Part shown: positions 17,607 to 22,794 of the stretch, in pieces
How positions within the stretch are numbered: position 1 is the stretch's first letter
How the letters are laid out: the number at the start of each line of letters is the position of its first letter
NCBI GenBank assembly: GCA_964638055.1
Contig: CAZWXF010000043.1
Span: 1 to 22,794, forward strand
Reading direction: 5' to 3'
Origin: Prado023 sp964638055
GTDB taxonomy: Bacteria; Actinomycetota; Actinomycetes; S36-B12; CAIYMF01
Length of the DNA: 22,794 nt
Program-made: the position numbers and the translations under genes
The notes under the pieces: model-generated
Told to the model about the DNA's origin: nothing
Databases searched by the model: none
The model's input: only the letters and a program-made list of their open reading frames with translations

Positions 17607-19382
17607 GTGGCGCAGGCCCCTCCGCCGCCGGAACCGGGTCATGTGCCCTACCCGGAGGCGTACCGCGGCAAGCCCGCGTTCGCCACGCCGAAGAGGCCCC
17701 GCGGACCTGGCAGGCTCCTGCCGCTGCTCGGCCAGGTGGCCGGCTACACGCGGGCGCGGCTGCGGATCGACGTGTCAGCGGGGCTGACCGTCGCCGCCCT
17801 GACGCTTCCATCCTCGATGGCCTACGCCGAGGTCGCCGGCGTACCGGTGACCACCGGCCTCTACACGCTCATCGTCCCCGTGCTCCTGTACGCGCTTCTG
17901 TCCTCCACCCCACGCACGGTCGTCGGCCCCGAGGGCACGGTGGCGCTCGTGACCGGCGCGGTGGTCGCGCCCCTCGCCGGGGGCGATCCCGCCCGATGGG
18001 CCGCCCTGGTCTCGATGCTCGCCGTGATGACGGGGCTGGTGTTCGTGGTCGCCCGGCTGGCGCGCATCGGCTGGATGGCCGACTACCTGTCCCAGGCGGT
18101 GCTCGTCGGGTACATCGCCGGCGTGGCGCTGGTCCTGATCATCGGCCAGATCGGGAAGCTGACCGGCATCCCGTCCGTCGACGGCAACGCCCTGCGCGAG
18201 CTCTGGGGGTACCTCACCGATCTGGGGGCGGCCAACCCGGCGACGCTCACGGTAGGTCTGGCATCGATGGCACTGCTGGTCGTGCTCACCCAGTTCTTCC
18301 CGAAGCTGCCCTCCGCTCTTGTGGTGGTCATCGCCGGCATTGCCGTCGCCTGGGGGCTTGACCTGGCCGCCGAGGGCGTCGCCCTCGTCGGACCCGTCCC
18401 GGGCGGGCTGCCCCCCCTGACCATCCCCGACGTTGCCGCCAGGGATGTCGCCACACTCATCGTCCCGGCGATCGGCATCTTCCTGGTCAGCTTCTCCGAC
18501 GCCATCCTCATCTCCCGCGCGATCGCGGCCAAGAACCGCGAGACAGTGGACGCCGACCAGGAGCTGCTCGCCTTCGGAGCAGCCAACATCGCCGCGGGGA
18601 TGACCGCGGGCATGCCCATCGGAGCGAGCGGGTCACGCACCGCTGTGAACGACTCGATGCGGGTGACCAGTCAGGTGGGCGGCCTGGTGAACGCCAGCGC
18701 CGTGGCGGTGATCCTGCTGTTCCTGACCGGGCCGATCCAGTACCTGCCCACCTCGGTGTTGGCGGCCATCATCATCGTGGCGTCCTTGGGGATCATCGAG
18801 TCCAGCGCCTGGCGGACGCTGCGCCGGAGCAGCCGCGCGGAAGTGATCATCGCGCTGACGACCATGGTCCTCGTTCTCACGGCCGGCGTGCTCCAAGCGA
18901 TCTTCGTGGCGGTCGCCCTGTCCATGGCCGACGTCGTGAGGCGCGTGGCGAACCCCCATGACGCCGTGCAGGGCTTCGTGCCCAGCATCCGCCGGTACGG
19001 CAACGTCGAGAGTCATCCCGACGCGGAGGTCATCCCCGGCATCGTGGTGTACCGACTCGACGACCGCATCTTCTTCGCCAACGCCGACCGGGTTGTCAAC
19101 CGGATCTGGTCGGCCATCGCGGCGGCGCCGCAGCCGGTCCGCTGGCTCGTGTTCGACGTGGCCGGAGTTCCCGACACCGACTCGGCTGCCCAGGCCGCCC
19201 TGGTCGAGCTGATCAGCCGACTGAAGGAGCGGCACATCGGCCTGGTCTTCGCGACCATGCGCGAGTCGCTGGTCGAGGACCTCGAGCAGGCAGAGCTGAT
19301 GCGGGTCATCGGCGAGGACCGGGTGTTCGAGACGGTGGGGGCTGCGGTCGCCCACTGCCGGGCGCACCTGGACACGCCATAG
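17607..19382 (+). CDS. SulP-family anion transporter with STAS domain
   Basis: SulP/SLC26 proteins carry sulfate, bicarbonate or other anions across the membrane, coupled to H+ or Na+. The product has 591 residues. It has a short Pro-rich N-terminus, then the signature region AGLTVAALTLPSSMAYAEVAGVPVTTGLYT (from about residue 55, shown in the DNA from 17778), and about 10-14 hydrophobic helices to residue 450. Further family sequence is SASGSRTA-like: GMPIGASGSRTAVNDS. The C-terminal STAS domain (about 465-585) has FFANADRVVNRIW, WLVFDVAGVPDTDSAAQAAL and LVFATMRESLVEDLE. GTG 17607 lies 5 nt after GGGAGG. The substrate cannot be read from sequence. It is divergent from the hydrolase and has no metabolic partner beside it. 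Confidence 0.93.
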   Translation: MAQAPPPPEPGHVPYPEAYRGKPAFATPKRPRGPGRLLPLLGQVAGYTRARLRIDVSAGLTVAALTLPSSMAYAEVAGVPVTTGLYTLIVPVLLYALLSSTPRTVVGPEGTVALVTGAVVAPLAGGDPARWAALVSMLAVMTGLVFVVARLARIGWMADYLSQAVLVGYIAGVALVLIIGQIGKLTGIPSVDGNALRELWGYLTDLGAANPATLTVGLASMALLVVLTQFFPKLPSALVVVIAGIAVAWGLDLAAEGVALVGPVPGGLPPLTIPDVAARDVATLIVPAIGIFLVSFSDAILISRAIAAKNRETVDADQELLAFGAANIAAGMTAGMPIGASGSRTAVNDSMRVTSQVGGLVNASAVAVILLFLTGPIQYLPTSVLAAIIIVASLGIIESSAWRTLRRSSRAEVIIALTTMVLVLTAGVLQAIFVAVALSMADVVRRVANPHDAVQGFVPSIRRYGNVESHPDAEVIPGIVVYRLDDRIFFANADRVVNRIWSAIAAAPQPVRWLVFDVAGVPDTDSAAQAALVELISRLKERHIGLVFATMRESLVEDLEQAELMRVIGEDRVFETVGAAVAHCRAHLDTP

Positions 19383-19501
19383 CCGCTGCCCCCCGGTCGA
19401 GTGTGCGCCCGCTCATCGAGGAGTCGTTCCACGCAGCGTCGGCGCCTCGTCGCCCGTCCAGCCATCGGGTCGGCCGATCGCCGCGACCGGACCCGGCGGC
19501 C

Positions 19502-19521
19502 GCCGGCGAGCGCCGGCGAGC
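19502..19521. repeat. Short direct repeat, two 10-bp units
   Basis: CGCCGGCGAG is present twice in tandem in the 228-bp space between the SulP gene and the thioesterase-like gene. No gene or terminator is evident in this space. The repeat is too short to interpret. Confidence 0.6.
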
Positions 19522-19598
19522 GCACGTCGCCTGTGGCTCGATGCGGTGTGGCCCGCGGACGTCGGCGCCGCCTGTCGGCGTTCCCGTTCGCTGGCGCC

Positions 19599-19604
19599 TA
19601 CGTT
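19599..19604 (+). promoter_or_regulatory. -10 element of a likely leaderless transcript
   Basis: TACGTT fits TANNNT and ends 6 nt before the ATG at 19611, so transcription would start at or next to the start codon. No ribosome binding site is present upstream, which agrees with a leaderless message. Confidence 0.5.
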
Positions 19605-19610
19605 GCCGCT

Positions 19611-20063
19611 ATGGACGAGCTGACTGCAGCCGCGGCGACGCGCTTGCTGCACGAGACCATCCCCGCGGTGGGTCGCCTCGGGATCGTCGTGGACCGCGTC
19701 GACCGCGGCGAGGTGGAGCTCCGCGTGCCGATCGAAGGCAACGCCAACCACATCGGGACGATGTACGCGGGGGCCCTGTTCGCCCTGGCGGAGCTGCCGG
19801 GGGGACTGATCCCGGTGTCCCTGCTGGGACCGATTCGCTTCAGTCCGATCGTCACGGACATGCAGGTGCGGTTCCTGGCCCCCGCCCGCACCGACGTGAC
19901 GCTGGTGGCGCGGATCGACCCCGAGGAGATGGTCGCGCTGGCCGATCGTGCCGCCCAGGTCGGGTTCGCCGAGTTCGTCCTGCTCCTTGAGGGTCGGGAT
20001 GCGAGCGGGCGAACAGTGATCATGACGCGGGGGACCTACCAGCTGCGCCCCGTCCGCCGGTGA
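19611..20063 (+). CDS. Hotdog-fold thioesterase-like protein (DUF4442/PaaI type)
   Basis: The product has 150 residues, the size of a single hotdog domain. NANHIGTMYAGALFALAELPGG (residues 44-65, split by the central helix) follows the pattern of the family: Asn, Gly-Thr, then a helix with Glu61 as probable catalytic acid. The last strands are MQVRFLAPARTDVTLVARI and VIMTRGTYQLRP. Such proteins cleave acyl-CoA thioesters, but the substrate is not evident. ATG 19611 was chosen over an upstream frame start at 19401 because the extra part is Arg-rich without homology, and a -10 element is positioned for leaderless initiation at this ATG. It stands alone, with noncoding space on both sides. Confidence 0.8.
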   Translation: MDELTAAAATRLLHETIPAVGRLGIVVDRVDRGEVELRVPIEGNANHIGTMYAGALFALAELPGGLIPVSLLGPIRFSPIVTDMQVRFLAPARTDVTLVARIDPEEMVALADRAAQVGFAEFVLLLEGRDASGRTVIMTRGTYQLRPVRR

Positions 20064-20131
20064 CCCGCGCGGGCAGGGCCTGTCGCACTCAGGCTCCCGC
20101 AGCCCGACTCCCCACGAAGCCCGAACGACCA

Positions 20132-20174
20132 CGCACCTCCACCCGCGGCGCTGTGTGTCGTGTGGAGGGGTGCG
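20132..20174. terminator. Possible hairpin after the thioesterase-like gene
   Basis: CGCACCTCCAC (20132-20142) and GTGGAGGGGTGCG (20162-20174) are inverted repeats separated by 19 nt, with a 2-nt bulge. It lies 68 bp after the stop, in the 275-bp space before the SRPBCC gene. There is no T-run. It may be a terminator of the actinobacterial type or a chance structure. Confidence 0.3.
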
Positions 20175-20325
20175 GGCCCGGCGTCCCGCATCCCCGAATC
20201 ACAGGGAGCCGACCACGACTGACCCCGACGTTCACGGAGCCCGCCCTTCAGATGTCCATCACCGCCGTGGCAGAGGGACTGCCCCCGCCCATCGCGGCTC
20301 CCTGAGCACGCCGTGGCGCCCGGCC

Positions 20326-20331
20326 TACACT
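20326..20331 (+). promoter_or_regulatory. -10 element of a likely leaderless transcript
   Basis: TACACT fits TANNNT and ends 7 nt before the ATG at 20339. No ribosome binding site lies before this ATG, so the transcript is probably leaderless. Confidence 0.55.
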
Positions 20332-20338
20332 CGCGACC

Positions 20339-20830
20339 ATGTCTGAGGTCAGGGAGTCCATCTGGATCGACGCCGAGCCGGAGGTCGTCTACGGCCTCAT
20401 CGCCGACGTCGGGTCCGTGGGGAGCTTCTCCCCCGAGGCCACCGGGGCCCGACGGGCACCCGCCCACGCCCACGTCGGGGACCGGTTCTGGGGCGTCAAC
20501 AGACGGGGACCGTGGATCTGGGCGACCCAGTGCCGCGTCGTCGCAGCCGACCCGGGCCGACAGTTCGGCTTCGACGTCGACTTCGGGCCATTCCCGATCT
20601 CGCGCTGGGAGTACCGGATCGTCCCGGAGGCCGACGGCTGCTCGGTGACCGAGACCTGGACGGACCGCCGCACCGGAGTGCGCGGACGGATCATCACCGC
20701 TGCCGGGTCCGTGATCATCCCCGGGCCGCGCGACGAGCACAACCGCCGCAACATCCGCACGTCCCTGGCCGGCCTCAAGGAGCTGGCCGAGGCCAGCGCC
20801 GGTGAGATCGCGCACGAAACCCACCGATAG
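20339..20830 (+). CDS. SRPBCC-domain protein (polyketide cyclase/dehydrase-like)
   Basis: The product has 163 residues covering one START-like helix-grip domain, which forms a cavity for hydrophobic ligands. Typical features are the opening MSEVRESIWIDAEPEVVYGL and IADVGSVGSFSPEA, in which Asp-Pro-type residues lead into helix 1, then alternating strands (DRFWGVNRRG, ISRWEYRIVPEADGC, VTETWTDR), and a long C-terminal helix (NRRNIRTSLAGLKELAEAS). No active-site set can be named and the ligand is unknown; the family includes ligand binders, cyclases and chaperones. It is single, on the plus strand, and convergent with the reductase that follows after 149 bp. The start is supported by the -10 seven nt upstream. 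Confidence 0.82.
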   Translation: MSEVRESIWIDAEPEVVYGLIADVGSVGSFSPEATGARRAPAHAHVGDRFWGVNRRGPWIWATQCRVVAADPGRQFGFDVDFGPFPISRWEYRIVPEADGCSVTETWTDRRTGVRGRIITAAGSVIIPGPRDEHNRRNIRTSLAGLKELAEASAGEIAHETHR

Positions 20831-20873
20831 AGCCCGGCGGATTCAACCGGTCGTCGCAATGGCGCCGTTTATG

Positions 20874-20886
20874 GCACGTCTCGTGC
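20874..20886. terminator. Possible hairpin between convergent genes
   Basis: GCACG-TCT-CGTGC is a perfect 5-bp stem in the 149-bp space between the convergent SRPBCC and reductase genes. A competing GGCGC/GCGCC pairing (20861-20889) is also possible. There is no T-run, so the terminator role is weakly supported. Confidence 0.3.
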
Positions 20887-20979
20887 GCCGTCGTCCCGCA
20901 GGGATCAGGACACGGGGCGGCTGGGCCACCGCGGTGACCTCCGAGGCGGCCGGCGGGATGGAGCACCCCCTGCAGCGGC

Positions 20980-22284
20980 TCAGGCGGCGGGCGCGAGCTT
21001 CGACAGGGTGTTGATGAGGCGGTCCATGCCGTCCGGCTGTCCCGACTCGCGCGTGTCGGTGAGGTTGGCCATCAGCTTGAGCGCAAGCTCGCGCAGCACC
21101 GGCACCGGCATCCCGTACGTCGTGGCCAGCCGCATCACGCGTGGGTCCCCGATGGCCCGCACGAACCAGCGGCCCAGCGTGTAGTAGCCGCCGTAGTGCG
21201 CCTTGAGGTCAGCGGCATACGCCTGGAGCTGCGCCTCCCGCCGGTAGAGCCGCAGCTCGGCCAGCGCCGCATCGATCCGATCGCCCGCGAGCGCCCCTGC
21301 CTCCAGGGCGTAGTCGATCCCCTCGCCGTTGAAGGGATTGACCATCCCCCCGGCGTCACCGACGAGCAGGACGCCGTCTCGGTAGTGCGGCTGCCGGTTG
21401 AAGCCCATGGGCAGCGCCATCCCCGCGATGGGAACCGTGTCCGCGTGCTCGCGCAGCTCCCATTCGGGCGGGGTCTCGCGCATCCAGCGGCGCAGCAGGT
21501 CGCGGTAGTCGACGTTCTGGAAGGCACTGGAGGTGTTGAGGATGCCCAGCCCGATGTTCACCCGGCCATCGGCAAGGCCGAACACCCACCCGTAGCCGGG
21601 CAGCAGGTCGCCCTCGGAGCGCAGCTCCAGCCACGACTCCATCCACGGCTCGGCAGCACGAGGGCTCGGGGCGTAGGTCCGCACCGCGACCCCCATCGGA
21701 CGATCGTCCCGGCGCGGCATGCCGGCGGCCACTCCGATGCGCGAGGACACCCCGTCCGCGGCCACGACGACCTCGGCCCGGTGCTCGACCGGCGGGCCTG
21801 ACGGGCGGCCGGCCGGGGACAGCGGCTGGGCGACGACGCCGCAGGCCCGCCCCGTGCGCTCGTCGGTGATGAGCCCCGTGACGCGGTGGCGCTCGACCAG
21901 CCTGGCTCCCGCTCCTTCTGCGTGCCGGGCGAGGATCTCGTCGAGCTCGGATCGCGCGCGAACCAGTCCGTAGTCCGGGAAGCGGTCGAGCTCAGGCCAG
22001 GGCAGCTCGTAGGTCCTGCCGTTGGCGAGGATCCGAAGGCCCCGGTTGCGCGCCCAGCCCTTCTCCGGGGAGATGTCCACGCCCATCTCTATCAATGACC
22101 GGACCGCCCGAGGGGTCAGGCCGTCGCCGCAGACCTTGTCGCGCGGGAAGGCCGCCCGCTCCAGGAGCAGGACGTCACGACCGAGGCTGGCCAGGCGGTG
22201 GGCCGTCGCCGAGCCGGCAGGACCGGCGCCGACGACGACGACCTGGGCATCGGCGCCCCGCTGGGGCGTGCCGCGGTGGGACAT
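20980..22284 (-). CDS. Geranylgeranyl reductase family FAD-dependent oxidoreductase (MenJ-like)
   Basis: The family reduces double bonds in isoprenoid chains; in mycobacteria the member MenJ saturates one bond of the menaquinone tail. The product has 434 residues. The dinucleotide-binding motif VVVVGAGPAGSATAHRLASL is at 15-34 with the acidic end at LLLER. PRDKVCGDGLTPRAV (48-61) is the family motif, with Cys52. The second FAD motif VLLVGDAGGMVNPFNGEG is at 305-322. The ATG at 22282-22284 is preceded by GAGAGG, about 7 nt upstream. The C-terminus is helical and mildly basic. Menaquinone is the probable acceptor of the complex I encoded nearby, which fits a MenJ role, but other isoprenoid substrates (for example chlorophyll or archaeol-type lipids elsewhere in the family) cannot be excluded by sequence alone. 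Confidence 0.88.
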   Translation of the reverse strand: MSHRGTPQRGADAQVVVVGAGPAGSATAHRLASLGRDVLLLERAAFPRDKVCGDGLTPRAVRSLIEMGVDISPEKGWARNRGLRILANGRTYELPWPELDRFPDYGLVRARSELDEILARHAEGAGARLVERHRVTGLITDERTGRACGVVAQPLSPAGRPSGPPVEHRAEVVVAADGVSSRIGVAAGMPRRDDRPMGVAVRTYAPSPRAAEPWMESWLELRSEGDLLPGYGWVFGLADGRVNIGLGILNTSSAFQNVDYRDLLRRWMRETPPEWELREHADTVPIAGMALPMGFNRQPHYRDGVLLVGDAGGMVNPFNGEGIDYALEAGALAGDRIDAALAELRLYRREAQLQAYAADLKAHYGGYYTLGRWFVRAIGDPRVMRLATTYGMPVPVLRELALKLMANLTDTRESGQPDGMDRLINTLSKLAPAA

Positions 22285-22317
22285 CAGGGGCCTCTCGTGA
22301 GGTTCTCGGGCACGTCG

Positions 22318-22323
22318 ATTCTA
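22318..22323 (-). promoter_or_regulatory. Candidate -10 element of the reductase gene
   Basis: TAGAAT on the minus strand fits TANNNT and would give a leader of about 27 nt that includes the GAGAGG ribosome binding site. No clear -35 is seen. Confidence 0.4.
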
Positions 22324-22347
22324 GGTTCTGCCGGAGGCTCCGAGGCC

Positions 22348-22372
22348 GGGCATCGTGCCCTTGAGGGGGCAC
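22348..22372. promoter_or_regulatory. Overlapping inverted repeats in the divergent promoter region
   Basis: GGGCA-TCG-TGCCC (22348-22360) and GTGCCC-TTGAGG-GGGCAC (22355-22372) overlap, so only one hairpin can form at a time. They lie between the divergent reductase and right-edge genes, just upstream of the reductase -10 candidate, where an operator could be. Role is inference. Confidence 0.35.
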
Positions 22373-22430
22373 TGCCAGCCCGGGAGGGCCCGTGGCCTGC
22401 CCGTTCCGGCCAGGCCCGAAGCAACCGCGC

Positions 22431-22436
22431 TAGGGT
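22431..22436 (+). promoter_or_regulatory. Candidate -10 element of the right-edge gene
   Basis: TAGGGT on the plus strand fits TANNNT, placing the transcript start about 32 nt before the GTG at 22475. A GGGGAG ribosome binding site (22465-22470) lies in between. Confidence 0.4.
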
Positions 22437-22474
22437 CGAGTCGGCAGTGGTCCGACGCACACCTGGGGAGTCAC

Positions 22475-22794
22475 GTGGCTGGGACGAGGGCGACATCCGG
22501 CGGCCGCGCCGAATCCGAGGCGGTCGCTGGCGGACGGAACAGGGCGATCCCGCAGGCAACTCTGACGCGGCTCGCCGGAGCCGGCTCGCGTCGGGTCGAG
22601 AGGTTCGCCAAGCGTCGATGGAATCGCGGCAGGCTTCGTGCGCTCGTCGCCGGCCTGCCGACCGAGCTGCGTCCCGCGGCCCGATGGGTGGTCGACGGGT
22701 CGGCGACGCCGGAGGAACAGGCTCTCGCCGAACGCATCGAGGGCCTGCGGGCCGCCATGGCCGCGACCGAGGCCCGCATGAGCAGCTTCCACTC
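22475..22794 (+). CDS. Unrecognised protein, 5' part only
   Basis: A frame starting with GTG at 22475 is open to the window edge, giving 106 complete codons. GGGGAG sits 4 nt before it and a TAGGGT -10 candidate lies further upstream. The first 35 residues are low-complexity and basic. Next come RRVERFAKRRWNRGRLRAL and LPTELRPAARWVVDG, then a charged helical segment (ATPEEQALAERIEGLRAAMA). There is no signal peptide or membrane helix in this part. I do not recognise a family from the N-terminus, and the domain that would define it lies outside the window. It is divergent from the MenJ-like gene, with 190 bp between them. Confidence 0.7.
   Translation, partial: MAGTRATSGGRAESEAVAGGRNRAIPQATLTRLAGAGSRRVERFAKRRWNRGRLRALVAGLPTELRPAARWVVDGSATPEEQALAERIEGLRAAMAATEARMSSFH

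Noticed and set aside
19383..19610. Possible N-terminal part of the thioesterase or a small gene after the SulP gene
   Set aside because: Open frames here are Arg/Ser/Pro-rich without motif, and the -10 element before 19611 argues that this stretch is untranscribed leader or spacer.
20036..20824. Minus-strand open frame of 262 codons over the SRPBCC gene and the spacer before it
   Set aside because: It is antisense to a recognisable SRPBCC domain and has low-complexity Gly/Asp/Arg composition.

Overview
The window comes from a high-GC Actinomycetota chromosome. The best family-level fit is the Micrococcales/Propionibacteriales type, but I cannot name a genus. Two runs of exactly 100 N (14153-14252 and 17055-17154) are scaffold gaps, so this is a draft or metagenome-derived assembly. 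The evidence for Actinomycetota is strong GC bias, many GTG starts, TANNNT -10 elements 6-7 nt before some start codons, a NuoB beginning MGLEEQLP as in mycobacteria, and a menaquinone-type geranylgeranyl reductase homologue near the complex I locus.

About 70% of the window (101-15980, minus strand) is a complete 14-gene NADH:quinone oxidoreductase (complex I) operon in canonical order nuoA to nuoN. Most neighbouring genes overlap by 1-4 nt (ATGA, GTGA, TTGA or TGATG junctions), which implies one transcript with translational coupling. The exceptions are a 92-bp nuoA-nuoB spacer that holds a 29-codon reading frame, and short gaps before nuoL and nuoM. All expected Fe-S ligand cysteines are present in NuoB, NuoE, NuoF, NuoG (including the N7 set) and NuoI. 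Two subunits carry local 15-bp tandem repeats: a PGYET repeat near the NuoD N-terminus that runs into the first assembly gap, and an SDDVG-type tail at the NuoG C-terminus. Four copies of a 17-20-bp repeat directly follow nuoN at the window edge.

Upstream of nuoA on the same strand are a small protein resembling the RemA/DUF370 family (16157-16498) and an epoxide-hydrolase-like gene interrupted by the second gap (16638-17357). The nuo promoter region (15981-16156) holds a TAGGAT -10 candidate, a perfect 14-bp palindrome and a 5'-leader hairpin.

The right side (17607-22794) is ordinary chromosomal content. It has a SulP anion transporter with a STAS domain, a hotdog-fold thioesterase-like protein and an SRPBCC-domain protein, all on the plus strand, with the last two apparently leaderless. 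These are followed by a convergent FAD-dependent geranylgeranyl reductase family protein (MenJ-like, minus strand) and the 5' end of an unrecognised gene running off the right edge. MenJ-type enzymes reduce the isoprenoid tail of menaquinone, the likely electron acceptor of this complex I, so the window joins the pump and a probable quinone-tailoring step. I found no mobile element, CRISPR array, tRNA, rRNA or defence system, and nothing that convincingly looks like an undescribed multi-gene system. The most unusual items are the in-gene pentapeptide repeats, the RemA-like gene next to nuo and the small nuoA-nuoB reading frame.
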